A stretch of DNA of 64,000 bases from Pictodentalium vernedei (Eukaryota; Mollusca; Scaphopoda; Dentaliida; Dentaliidae). Both the position numbers and the translations under genes were made by a program. The stretch is from positions 926,457 through 990,456 of the forward strand of contig CM062292.1 in the NCBI GenBank assembly GCA_031216915.1, read 5' to 3'. The notes below the pieces were generated by a model, which ran no database searches, was not told where the DNA came from, and saw nothing but the letters and a program-made list of their open reading frames with translations. Each line of letters starts with the position of its first letter. Position 1 is the stretch's first letter. Below, piece after piece: positions 22,702 through 33,129 of the stretch.

Positions 22702-23991
22702 ACTCCAGGGATTCCAGCAAAATTTCAAAAGTATTGGATAGGACCATTTCTGATTACCAAGAAAATAACAGATATCACTTTTGAGATATCTGACAATGTG
22801 TCCGGCAGAAAACAAGTGGTTCATGTTGACAGACTAAGAAGAAATAAAGGCAGATCTGTGAATCCATTAGCTGAAAATGAGATGCAATGGGAAATGGAAG
22901 AAAATGCTGACAGCTATTCCCATTCAGATAAATTGTTGTCACAAATGGGGTTTTCAAAGGAATCTCGGATTGGGCAGCAGTTAAAAAGGCCTCGATATTT
23001 AGACCAATATATATGCAGAATTTCACTTCATAAAAAGTTACATAATAGACTTGCAGCTAATGAGAACCTATCTTGTCTCCCTTCAGGTAAAATGGATAGA
23101 GGTAGAGAAAGGGAAAGATGTGAAGCTCAGGGATTTCATCGCGGATGGAACTGGTATGGAGGAACGGGGAGATCACGAAGTTATAATGAGAGAAAGAGGC
23201 GAGACTGGAGAGGATCCATGAGATGGGAGAAGAAAGACAGACATAGAAAAGATGAGTCAGAGAAAAGATCAAACGAGGAGAGACGAGACAGAAGTAGGAG
23301 TGAAAAGAGTCATGGTATTAAGAGTGAGATTGTCACGGCACCAATAAAGGATGATAGAGGGGAGTATAAGCAAGGTAAATGCGATACCAGGGCCATCACT
23401 AGAGTGAAGACGGCGGAAGCAAAAGTAAAAATGTATGTTTGTCAACAGTGTTCGTTTACAACATCCAAAATTTCAAACTGGAAAAGACATCTGGACACTA
23501 ATAAACATGGTGAGACAGTAAACCGAGTTCGTTCAATTCGGGTAGGATTGGGCGGCAGCGGAAAGCCTCAAGCTTCTATGATGAGTGAACGACAGGATAA
23601 CAGCAACGCCAACAGCTGCAAGTTACCTAAAGCCACTGTATGTTCTAACGATACGTCAGCCATGACTCCAGTGTTTCCCAATATGTCACCAAGTCTTGGA
23701 TCAGAGCCAGACATTTCTGTTGATTTATATGCATGTGAACCTGAAGCTGCAGAAGCTGCTAAGACTCTCTTAGAAATAGTTGGTGAAAGTACTGAAAATA
23801 AAGCCATGCAAAAAGATGTTGCCACTCAGTATGGCTTACAGCCAGTGCAGAGGGTAATAATCACAGAAGAGCGGATTGGTGCCATCAGCAAAATTCGGAA
23901 AGGGATTGTTGAAGAGCTAGCGCTGGAAGAAAGGGAAATGAAGGCTTTGGATGAACTTTTCGAAAAACATTTCAAAGTGAATAGAGACTAG
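22702..23991 (+). pseudogene. Gypsy pol: integrase C-terminal GPF domain plus zinc-finger/RS-rich extension
   Basis: From 22702 the frame reads TPGIPAKFQKYWIGPFLI and VVHVDRLRR, the GPY/F-type end of gypsy integrases. It then continues unbroken for about 370 residues, longer than usual. The extension has a basic Arg/Glu/Ser-rich stretch (about 23092-23340, RGRERERCEAQ, RRDRSRSEKSHG), a single C2H2 finger YVCQQCSFTTSKISNWKRH at about 23434-23510 (C-x2-C-x12-H-x5-H), and a C-terminal acidic, probably helical region ending at 23991 just before the 3' LTR. The finger and RS-like stretch are not standard pol parts; see the next entry for a possible separate start. Confidence 0.75.
23092..23991 (+). 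CDS. Candidate third gypsy protein, RS-rich with C2H2 finger
   Basis: An in-frame ATG at 23092 would start a 299-residue protein that holds all of the non-pol extension: a basic RS/RE-rich N-terminal third, a C2H2 zinc finger and a C-terminal helical part. Just upstream lies a pyrimidine tract ending in CAG (CTTGTCTCCCTTCAG, ending at 23086), which looks like a splice acceptor, so the protein might be made from a spliced subgenomic RNA in the position where env lies in some gypsy elements. It has no signal peptide or membrane segment, so it is not an envelope protein. The frame is open over its whole length while gag and pol are broken. Nucleic-acid binding is a guess from the finger and basic region. 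It may instead be only a C-terminal part of pol. Confidence 0.45.
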   Translation: MDRGRERERCEAQGFHRGWNWYGGTGRSRSYNERKRRDWRGSMRWEKKDRHRKDESEKRSNEERRDRSRSEKSHGIKSEIVTAPIKDDRGEYKQGKCDTRAITRVKTAEAKVKMYVCQQCSFTTSKISNWKRHLDTNKHGETVNRVRSIRVGLGGSGKPQASMMSERQDNSNANSCKLPKATVCSNDTSAMTPVFPNMSPSLGSEPDISVDLYACEPEAAEAAKTLLEIVGESTENKAMQKDVATQYGLQPVQRVIITEERIGAISKIRKGIVEELALEEREMKALDELFEKHFKVNRD

Positions 23992-24060
23992 TGAACGTCA
24001 TTAAATGGACAGTGTCTCCCTACTGGGCAATGTGGACGCATTGGTTGGAGGCGTGGGTTG

Positions 24061-24470
24061 TGTGATGTATTTTTCAGTCAGTTCAACAGCCCAGCCTTCA
24101 ATCAGACAGTTCCGCCTTGCACGATAGTGGAATTCGCGTATAGCTCAGTGCAGATCAGTGAACTGTGACTTTCGCTTGATGTTGATTCTCTGCTGAAGTC
24201 AGTCGCGTGTGTGATGTGAAGAGAGACAGTCGATTCAACGCTGTGCACTGGAGAACTCTAATAATTTGTATCAACTGTTGTCAATATATTATCATCACTA
24301 TCAGTCTGTGTATCAATTATTTATTTCTGTTCTATGGTCACCATTCGGCTGACCCTAACCCGAGAATCCGGAGAAAGGCCTCTACCATTTCTTACTTATA
24401 ATTTCCACGGGGGTGAGATTTCCCGTCCTGACTGTGCATCTTGCGAGTCATATCTCAGGTGGATGTTACA
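24061..24470 (+). repeat. 3' LTR of the gypsy element
   Basis: 410 bases matching the 5' LTR. The preceding GGAGGCGTGGGTTG is a weak polypurine-tract candidate. Confidence 0.95.
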
Positions 24471-24585
24471 CACAGAAACAGATAAGAATATAATTTATTG
24501 GGGTTATTCATTTTGGGCCTTTTTTAGACTTCGAAGAAAATTACCGGAAAATTTACCAAAGCTAAGCTGGACGTCCCCTTAATAA

Positions 24586-24983
24586 TAGCAAAAAAATAAG
24601 GGAGCTGATGATTGTAATGATCTATGCAACTACAAATTATGGCCATTGCACGGACTACAAAAGGTTGCCATAGCACGAACAGAGTGTCGCGACGTGTAAG
24701 ATCCTAAACAAAATGATAGTGTATGAGGAGTGATAGATACAGTTTATGCTTACAATACACTGGAGCACTGTAGGATAAGTGAATAGTCGACTTCAGATTT
24801 CACTAGGATTATATTCACTCTGTGACTATAATATTCATTATTTATGGAGGGAAATGAAGAAAAGACTATACATTTACCACTAATAATCCACTGTGCATGT
24901 TATATGTTATGTCGTGTATCACAATATTTCGTGTTATCACCACTATATACACTTAATGGTGAGGGCAATGAAGTTTTAGGGTA

Positions 24984-25074
<91 letters not shown>

Positions 25075-25469
25075 CATGAAGAACAATCGGTTGCCTGACA
25101 GATGTGAGTGTTGTAGGAGGGAGGTATCGGGCTATGCCATATCATGGTATGCTCACTATATTGTGATCTTTAAGGCATTTTTTCCATCAGTTGGATATAC
25201 CATATCACTGCATGTCTAGGGACCCTTTTTCCTACGTAGTGCTCGTAGTACTCAATACTGAACACTGTAGTGAGCAAACGTGCGAAAACAGTAAAAAAAG
25301 ATGAAATTCACAATATAGAAGAACGTTTCACAACATATACAACAACTGGACTATTAGAGCTGATTATTAAGTGTCCGGAATATCTCATGCATAATATCTT
25401 ATACATAACACCGCCACACCACACATATGTATAGTGGTGGCATTATGCATATACCACAACAGCCATATA
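24586..25469. repeat. No gene; (TAA)n microsatellite at 24988-25072
   Basis: An (AAT)n run of about 85 bases with one AAC interruption. The flanks show no supported coding sequence. Confidence 0.85.
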
Positions 25470-26996
25470 TCAAAGTTTGCTAAGCACCAAGTATACCCAA
25501 CTACCTGTTTTACGTTTTAGTTGAAATTATATCTTTAATGATTTAAGGACAGAAATTGAAATTTTATTTGTGTTTGACATTATTGTTTAGCTTTTGAATA
25601 CGATAACCATGGCAAATGGATGTTATTGGTAAAAGAGGAAATTTTCCAATATGCCAAAAAGTTGACGGAGCGAACTGGTATGGCTTCAATATCGAGTATG
25701 AGACCGATTACTGTTAATGACAGCTTAATAACGCCGTCTCATGCCCCCAGTGAGGTTCCTGGTGGTCCTTTCTGGGATGTTGTTCCATTCTTGGACCAGC
25801 CTGACACCAATCTCCTGAACACTTCTTGGCTGGACTGGATGAGCTAAAATTGCAAGCTGCAACTCATTCCAAACATGTTCGATTGGATTGAGGTCAGGGG
25901 ATCTTGCTGGACAATCCACACGTTCAATCCCCTTCCTCTGTCGGTACTCCCCAACAGCATGTGCAACATGAGGACGGGCATTATCGTCCATCAGAATGAA
26001 TCTATCACCCACTGCATACAATCTGACGTGGACATCCAGGATCTCATCAATATACCGTTGTACTGTCAATGTACCACGTTCAAGGACACAGAGCTATGTA
26101 CGTCCATCCCAGCTGATGCCGCCCAGACCATGTTTGACTCTCCACCATAGCGGTCATGCTCAGCAATGTTGGCTGCATGGAATCGCTCTCCCGTGCTTCT
26201 CCGTACCCTAGAACGCCTATCTGTTTGGTCTAGGCAGTACCTTGACTCATCTGTAAAAAGGACAGGTCGCCAATCTTCTTTGGTCCACCCAACGTGGTCC
26301 ATGGCCCATTCATTTCGTGCCTGGCGGTGGTTCTGTGATAGAGGAATGCGAATACATGGTCTTCTCGATCGGATACCACCTTCGTGCAACCTTACCCGGA
26401 TAGTCTGCGTCGAAACATTTACTCCGGATGCATACTGAGGGTCACTTCGAAGCTGGGTTGCTGTGGCAAAGGGGTTCCTATGGGACGGAATGATCAAAAA
26501 CCGGTCTTCAGCTGCAGATGTTGCCCTGTCTCTGCCACCAACATGCCGTCTTGCTGGTGTGCCATACTGCTGAAATTTTGCCCAGGCTCTGCTGATCACC
26601 GTATGGTGCACACCAAGGGCTTCACCAACCTGACGATGGGTAGACCCTTTCTCCACCATCCCTACAGCCCGCCACATTTCTGCTTCAGACAAATGTCTTC
26701 TTACATTTGCATTTGCCATATTCAATCACTAAATCACAAGGGTTTGTGTTGTAATGAAGATTGAATACCCTACACTTGTCATGTACATGTAGACAGTACC
26801 CGAAAACATCATGAAAATCAAGGGGTACATGTTTTCCATGGCTGTCACGAAAAGGCTGCCTGTCAAGAGAGCTAATGTAAAAACTGGAGATCATCTCAAT
26901 ATGTTCCTCAATCATATCTACCAAAAATATCGCTAATATGTCACCAGCAAATTTCACAATGATGTGTCAAATATTGGGTGCTTAGCAAACTTTGAA
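25470..26996 (-). mobile_element. Tc1/mariner-type DNA transposon, defective
   Basis: Inverted ends ATCAAAGTTTGCTAAGCACC (left) and its near-perfect reverse complement at 26976-26996 enclose 1.5 kb with a Tc1-like transposase on the minus strand. TA dinucleotides lie at both ends, as expected for this family. The exact border is uncertain by a few bases. Confidence 0.88.
25725..26725 (-). pseudogene. Tc1-like transposase, broken
   Basis: The enzyme would cut and reinsert the element at TA sites. The N-terminal part (26725-26066) has a helix-turn-helix region (LSEAEMWRAVGMVEKGSTHR, LGVHHTVISRAW) and the first catalytic Asp in LFTDESRYCLD. The second part (26069-25725) has FILMDDNARPHVA and PDLNPIEHVWNEL, with 34 residues between the second Asp and the Glu, the DD34E spacing of Tc1. 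The parts are out of frame near 26110, and the frame leading into the second part also has a TAG at 26094-26096. Start chosen as the first ATG near 26725. Confidence 0.9.
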
Positions 26997-27245
26997 TAGT
27001 ATATTAGCTAGAAAATGTTAAGGTATATGGTACATCTGGAAATATATTGTGAGTTAACCAATTCAACAATGTTTGAGTATAGACGTAAAAGGACTTAAAG
27101 GCTCCAAGAGCCCCTCTGAAGGCCTACTGGCACTGGCAAAATACCGTGGTCTGATCGATGCTCATGTGTGTTTAGAGCAAAAAGTGTTCCCTCTTCCACT
27201 GCCAAATGTTTTGATAATAAAAATACACGCATGAACTGCGGCAAT
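26997..27245. other. No gene seen
   Basis: Unremarkable sequence between the Tc1 element and R1 units. Confidence 0.4.
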
Positions 27246-27921
27246 GCATAAAGAGATGAAGAAAATGTGATTTCCAGCAATTCTGGAAAATGCACTCAGT
27301 GACCACCGGGTGACCTCATTGACCTTGACCCATATTTTGAACCTCCACTGAGTGTCGACTCATTTAGTGTTGGTCCCAGGTCCATTCATCATACCACGAT
27401 TGAGATATGAGCGTTACTCATTTTCAGAAATTATGGCCACGCCCACTTTTATTCATAAAAATGCGTGTATGGACTTTGGGAGTGCATTAGGGGTTCCAAA
27501 AATGTGATTCCCAGCAATTCTGAAAAATGCACTCAATGACCCTTGGGTGACCTTGACCCAAATTTTAAAACTCCACTGAGTTTCGACTGATTTGCTATTG
27601 GTTCCAGGTCTATTCGTTATACCATGCTTGAGATATGAGCGTGGTATAACGCCACGCCCACTTTTTTACGTAAATATGCGTATATGGACTTTGGGAACGC
27701 ACAAAAGGGGTCCGAAAATGTGTTTCCCAGCAATTCTGAAAAATGCATTCAATGACCCTTGCATGACCTCAGGGACCTTTACCCATATTTTGAACCTCCA
27801 CTGAGTTTTGACTTATTTGCTGTTAGTCCTAGGTTCTTACGTCATATCAGCCTTGAGATATGAGCGTGACAAACTTTCAAAACTTTTGTCCATGCCCACT
27901 TTTCTCATGTAACAAGAGCAC
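27246..27921. repeat. Dispersed repeat R1, copy 3 (three units)
   Basis: Units with CCAGCAATTCTG, GACCTTGACCCA, CCACTGAGT.TCGACT and GAGATATGAGCGT recur about every 230 bases. It breaks off at 27921 and R1 sequence resumes at about 30257, which marks the foldback element between as an insertion. Confidence 0.8.
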
Positions 27922-30256
27922 CGCCTAGCGAGGCAATATACGCCCGTCAAAATTGGACCATGCACAAGTTTCTCTGGGGAAAGTTTGAAATTTTTGTTGA
28001 CTCTACTAAGTCTCCCCCCCCCCCCCTCCAATCATTTCCCATTCGCCAGCCCTGTCTGGGGTAAAGGGTAATTCACCTGTTTTCACATTTTCATATTAAG
28101 CGATCTGAGGTCTTCACAAAATAAAAAAAAATGGTAGCATCTATTTTATTCATAAGATAAGTTCTAAAGGGCTGCAAGGCTGCCGTTTACAATGGTAGCG
28201 TCCATTCATTGACAGATTAACTTCATTGATAACGATTGACGATAGGTGGCGCCAAGGAAAAGGACAATTTTGAGGATCATAACAGCTATAAACGCCGAGG
28301 ACTCTCGTCGTTTAAAAATAAAATAGTACTATCTGCTCCTGTCACAAGCACAACCACAATTGATGATCAACATGCGTGCAACGTTTGAACAATAAAGCAA
28401 GTAAATTGTTGGAGACACAATAGTGTAATGTTTCAAGTACCTAAAGGGGGCATAATTCTGGAAATAGAAAACAGAGTTATCTGCTCTTGTCACAGGAACA
28501 ACGGCAGTTGCTGATCAATATGTGTGCAATGTTTGAACAATATAGCATGTAAAATGTTGAAGGAGAAGGCGACACAATACTGTAATGTTTTAAGTACTAA
28601 AAGGGGCATAACTCTGGAAATACAAAATGGAGTTACCTGCTCTTGTCAGATGCACAACGGCAATCTGTGGTCACCATGTGTGCAAAGTTTGAACAATATA
28701 GCATGTAAAATGTTAAAGGAGTAGGGCGACACAATAATACTGTAATGTTTTAAGTACTAAAAGGGGACATAACTCTGGAAATGCAAAACAGAGTTACCTG
28801 CTCTTGTCACATGCACAACTGCAATTGGTGATCAACATGTGTGCAAAGTTTGAACAATATAGCATGTAAAATGTTGGAGAAGGCGACATAATACTGTAAT
28901 GTTTAAGGTACTAAAAGGGGCATAACTCTGGAAATACAAAATGAAGTTACCTGCTCTTGTCACGTGTACAACGGCAATTACTGATCAACATGTGTGCAAA
29001 GTTAGAACAATGTAGTGTGTACGGCAGGCAAGCAGTTAGTGATCAACATGTGCGCAAAGTTTGAACAATATAGCATGTAAAATGTTGGCAGGCAGGCTGG
29101 CAGGTAACTCTGTTTTGTATTTCCAGAGTTGTGCCCCCTTTTAGTACTTAAAACATTACAATTTGCAGTCTACTCCTTCAACATTTTACATGCTATTTTG
29201 TTCAAACTTTGCACACATGGTGATCAACCGTTACCGTTGTGCATATGACAAGAGCAGGTAACTCTATTTTGTATTTCCAGAGTTAGGACCCCTTTTAGTA
29301 CTTAAAGCATAACAGTATTGTGTCGCCTTCTCCTTCAATATTTTACATGTTATATTATTCAAACTTTGTACACATGTTGATCACCAATTGCCGTTGTGTA
29401 TGTGACAAGAGCAGGTAACCCTGTTTTGTACTTCCAAAGTTATCCCCCCTTTTAGTACTTGAAACATTACACCATTGTGTCGCCTACTCCAACATTTTAC
29501 TTGCTTTATTGTTCAAACTTTGCACTCATGTTGATCATCAATTGTCGTTGTGCATGTGACAGGAGTAGATAACACTATTTTATTTTTAAACGATGAGAAT
29601 CCTCGGCGTTTATAGCAGTTATGAACCCCAAAATGTCCCTTTTCGTGGCGCCACCTATCGCCAATCATTATCAATGAGGTTAACTTGCCAATGAATGGAC
29701 TCTACCATTGTAAACGGCAATGATAATCTTCTACAGCAGCCTTGCAGCCCTTTAAAAGATATCTTATGAATAAAATAGATGCTACAATTCTTTATTATGG
29801 CAGTGTCCGCCAGCTTGCCTGCCTGCCTGCCTGCCTGCCTGCTATACTGTTCAAACTTTGCACACATGTGGATCACTAATTACCGTTGTGCATGTTACAA
29901 GAGCAGGTAACTCTGAAGGAGAAGGTGACACAATACTGTAATGTTTTAAGAACTAAAAGGAGCATAACTCTGGAAGTACATAATGGAGTTACCTGCTCTT
30001 ATTAAATGCACAGCGGCAATTGGTGATCACCATGTGTGCAAAGTTTGAACAATATAGAGGACGGGCGGGCAGGCGGCCGTTGGGGCGGGTGAGCTGGCGG
30101 TACGGTTATGGGTGCGGGCGGGCGGGCGGGCGGGCGGGTGGGCTTAGGACGGGCGGGCGGGCGGGCGGGCGGGCGGGCGGGCGGGCGGGCGGGCGGGCGG
30201 GCGGGCGGACGATTGGACAACGCCATAACATAACATTTCCGTCAAAAAATGAGGGG
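27922..30256. mobile_element. 2.3-kb foldback element with internal tandem repeats
   Basis: The left half (28100-29080) and right half (29100-29800) are inverted copies. The outer parts match over at least 200 bases (for example GATAGGTGGCGCC at 28240-28252 against GGCGCCACCTATC at 29647-29659). Inside each arm a ~155-bp unit is tandemly repeated: CTGCTCTTGTCAC or a variant at 28333, 28481, 28637, 28798 and 28951 on the plus strand, and its reverse complement near 29249, 29405 and 29562. The outermost ends show ATACGCCC in both arms. A third fold (29800-30060) follows. No transposase is seen. This structure recalls FB/Galileo-type foldback elements. Confidence 0.7.
30057..30210. repeat. (CGGG)n microsatellite
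   Basis: A GC-rich tract with long runs of GGGC, strongest at 30113-30208. It keeps several frames open on both strands, which are not genes. Confidence 0.9.
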
Positions 30257-30606
30257 CGTATAAAAATACAGGTATGACCTTCAAGAATGCATTAGAGCAT
30301 TTAGGGGTTAATCAAATGTGATTTTCAGAAATTCTGAGAAATGCACTCAATGACCTCTAAGTGACCTCAGTGACCTTGACCCATATTTAACCTCCATCGA
30401 GTGTCGACTCATTTGATGTTGGTTCCGGGTCCATGCATCATACCATGCTAGGGATGTGAGCGTGACCTACTTTCAAAATTTTTGGCCATCCCCATTTTTT
30501 TCGGGTAAAAGTGCATGTTTGAACTTCTGGAATGCATTATGGAGTAAAAAATATGATTTCCAGAAATTTTGAAAATGTACTCAATGATCCATGGGTGACC
30601 TGAGTG
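30257..30606. repeat. Dispersed repeat R1, copy 3 continued
   Basis: About 1.5 diverged R1 units (GACCTTGACCCATATT, GTGTCGACTCATTTGATGTT), continuing the array interrupted at 27921. Confidence 0.7.
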
Positions 30607-31465
30607 GCTGTAGGGGGTCTTACGCAGTGGTATATTCGGGAGGCGGTGGGAAAAAAACTGTGACCTGTCTATAAAATGTTCCCAAAGATATTGTCAACTT
30701 GAAACAAAATGCCAGCGGTTGTCGGCGTCCACAGCGATCGATGGCGGAAAATCATTAACACCAGTTATCACAGTAACTCCTAACTCAATGAAAATGCGGT
30801 GTTTTTGTTGGCAATTTAAGACAACTTTCCCGAGAAAGTCCCCTAATCACTGAATCCCACCTGAATGCTCCTCGCATAATCTCCGCTACTTGTCGCTCTG
30901 CAACATGGATGATGCCACATATCGCGAGGTCTCCACCGCCCTCTCAAATGTCTAGATTCGCCACAACTATGACACCGCAAGGGTAGTTTGTGACTCGCCT
31001 GGCTTGAGAGTAACTGAAAAAGAGTGAATGCAGAACTCCGCAATTGAGCATGCCATCCCGCATTCCAGGCGGCAGTGCTCTCACCCCGGAGAGGATCGGG
31101 GGGCATTACACAGTGGTGGCGGATCTCGAAACTGTTTCTAAAGGCATGTCATCTCGGGACATAGGACCTACGGTTTTCGGCAGCGATAGCGAGCGACGGT
31201 GGAAAATTATTAATGCCGGTCATTACAGTTCCTTCCAACGCATTCCAAGAATAAAGGAAAATGCGTTGTTTTGTCGGCAATTTGAAACAATTTTCCCGGA
31301 GGAGTTACTCAAACCTCCAGAATCCCACAGATTAGTGGGAGGATTCCCCTCCCATCATCACCCCTGCTCGTCGCTCCTTGGCTCGGATTACGCTACGCAT
31401 CCTGTGGCCTGTCGTTCCCCCTTTTATTTTTCTACACCTGCCACAACTGTGACACAGAAGACCAT
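30607..31465. repeat. Diverged direct duplication, two ~370-bp copies
   Basis: Copy 1 (30607-30980) and copy 2 (31095-31465) align along their length at perhaps 60-65%: for example GGCGGAAAATCATTAA against GGTGGAAAATTATTAA, and TTGGCAATTTAAGACAACTT against TCGGCAATTTGAAACAATTT. Copy 2 lies in a 161-codon open plus-strand frame (31044-31529), but copy 1 has several stops in the matching frame and I recognise no domain, so I do not call a gene. Confidence 0.6.
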
Positions 31466-31669
31466 AAGAAACTCATCACAGACCAATCCATGGGCCGGTC
31501 CGTTATTTGTAAGAGCAATATATGAATAGGCAGGCGCGTCTGTCTTCATGACAGAGCGCTCAAGCCTGTCGATCTGGATACACCGGGTACAATCATCATC
31601 ACGCTTACGACATTTCACCAGATCGACCGGTTGGTAAAGGTCCCGCATTCCCACCTTTTGTGTTTTACA

Positions 31670-31864
31670 CATACACATGCAAACTACAATACTATGAAAT
31701 TACAAATTGTGAAACACTAGGCCATGCCATGGCACAACTGCGACCCACTACACTATGTAACCATGTTAATGCAGTTCACTACAGCATGTCATATTAAGCC
31801 ATCGCTGATATTCAAATGGACATATTATGCTACCACCACATCGAGCAGCCACTCACAATTCACT
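31670..31864. repeat. 195-bp duplicate, copy 1 (99% identical to 34469-34663)
   Basis: Identical to 34469-34663 except one base (31789 against 34588). Related but much more diverged copies lie at about 32945-33120 and 33733-33834 with 34087-34130. It contains an undisturbed TTAA at 31794-31797. Confidence 0.9.
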
Positions 31865-31869
31865 GTGTT

Positions 31870-32130
31870 TTGGTTGTGTCATACTGTGGGGCAAAGAAAC
31901 ACTGTGTGCTGAAATACACCACGGTATCCGCTACAATCACATGTCAATGACAGCAAATCAAGGATGAATACTGTTTTCACACAACCAGTCTGCCCACGGA
32001 CATTAGCACTGTGATAGTCTTTGGGAAGAAGCTGCTCCATGGGTAGCGCTGTTCGCGTCGTTCTGACCGATATGACGCCTCCAGACGTCACGACTGTTTC
32101 AAACCATGATTGGTACAAGTCTGCCATTCC
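31870..32130 (-). pseudogene. P-loop ATPase-like fragment, copy 1
   Basis: The minus strand from 32127 reads LLPKDYHSAN, then a Walker-A-like GQTGCVKT (31972-31995, the last glycine replaced by Val), FILDLLS, and VFQHTVFLCPTV before a stop. The same order with the same residues appears at 32560-32760, so the frame is backed by protein-level similarity. The P-loop followed by an Ile-Leu-Asp-Leu-Leu helix and a strand ending in CPT recalls packaging-type (FtsK/A32-like) ATPases of large DNA viruses and virus-like transposons, but only about 80 residues survive and no Walker B is seen. The family is an inference; the duplication is visible. Confidence 0.45.
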
Positions 32131-32509
32131 GAGTGTATATCGAGATGCAATGGAATTAACGGGGTCAGCTTTTCATGTGTAACCTACAACACCTATGCAG
32201 TCGCGCGCATTAATCGGTACCGAGTGCAGTTGAACACATGTAAAGGGGGTCACAAAGCAGGCAACCACATGCAATCTTCTGAAATATGAAGTCACACAAC
32301 GTAACTCACTAGGCCACGCACTCACACACCTGCACTCCACTACACCATGCAGCCACACGCACGCAAGTCACTACTCAATGTCATCGCATACATGCAACTC
32401 ACTACATTGCGCTTCTACTACACTTGGTGGCCACGTGATACTTGCAATTCACTCCCATACGCTCACTTCTATGCATTTCCCGATACCTGCTCCGCCCAGA
32501 TCACGGGTA

Positions 32510-32860
32510 GTCATAGAGTCGCTCAACTGGGACGACCACATACACTGCTGGGTGATTCCCGGTCAATGGCCGTCTTTGATATGTTTTTTTTTTGTGTCTT
32601 ACGGTGGGGCAAAGAATCACTACGTATTCAAAGACATCGCGGTATCTGCCACACTTCTGTGACAATTCTAGCAGGTCAAGGATGAACACTTCCCACAACT
32701 TGTCTACCCACTATAATAGCACTGTGGTAGGCTTTGGGAAGGGGCTGTACCAGAGGCGCCAACACGCAATTTTGTCATGTCTGTCATCCTGAGACTTCAA
32801 GATACAATGGGATAAATAGTGTCATCTGTACACATGTAATGCACAACAGTACCATGTAGC
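32510..32860 (-). pseudogene. P-loop ATPase-like fragment, copy 2
   Basis: The minus strand reads PLPKAYHSAI, then in a shifted frame with one stop a TSCGKC remnant of the P-loop (32687-32709), then FILDLLELSQKCGRY, DVFEYVVILCPTVRH and VYVVVPVERLYDYP to 32501. It extends about 30 residues further than copy 1. A stop and a frameshift at the P-loop kill it. The strand order and direction match copy 1, 660 bases away, so the two are duplicates of one segment. Confidence 0.45.
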
Positions 32861-33129
32861 TGCTTACATGTAATCAGGAGCACTACATTATGAAGTTCCA
32901 CGTGTAAAACTGAATACAAAGCCTCCACCCACATCAGATCTTCTACACTGTGAAGTCAAACAATGTAACCCACTAGACCACGTCATAAACCTGCAACCCA
33001 ATTCACTATGCAGAGACACGCATGCTATTTACTGCACTGTGCTATACTATACTATGCTATAGCATACTTGCAAATCATTACACTATACAACCACTACATT
33101 GAGCAGTCACAAAATTCCATCATTATATC

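Larger units (their letters stand above)
16107..24470 (+). mobile_element. Ty3/gypsy LTR retrotransposon, defective
   Basis: Two LTRs (16107-16517 and 24061-24470) start TGTGATG and end GTTACA. The order LTR, primer site, gag, protease, RT, RNase H, integrase, extra C-terminal region, LTR fits Metaviridae. Five-base flanks CAGAG (16102-16106) and CACAG (24471-24475) look like a target duplication with one later change. I count about 12 substitutions and one indel between the LTRs (about 3%), so the insertion is not recent. Coding regions carry several stops and frameshifts, and LINE C is inserted at 21597-22701. Confidence 0.93.
16048..24585. mobile_element. Short MITE split by the gypsy element
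   Basis: The left piece (16048-16101, starting AAAGGGTCATCAAACCCAAC) and right piece (24471-24585, ending GCTGGACGTCCCCTT) are the two ends of the family whose long copy is at 517-3894. Joined, they would give only about 165 bp, so this was an internally deleted MITE before the gypsy element landed in it. Confidence 0.75.

Noticed and set aside
23434-23511. Host zinc-finger gene exon captured between LTRs
   Set aside because: The finger is in one frame with the integrase end, so a pol extension or a third element protein is the simpler reading; capture is not excluded.
26685-26957. 90-codon frame upstream of the Tc1 transposase
   Set aside because: Lies between the inverted end and the transposase start, with no homology; a chance frame.
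30002-30277. Open frames on both strands with PPARPPARP- or GRAGGRAGG-type repeats
   Set aside because: They are translations of the (CGGG)n microsatellite and have no other support.
32173-32358. Continuation of the ATPase-like protein on the minus strand below 32500
   Set aside because: No Walker B or sensor motif is visible; sequence there is the non-coding dispersed repeat.
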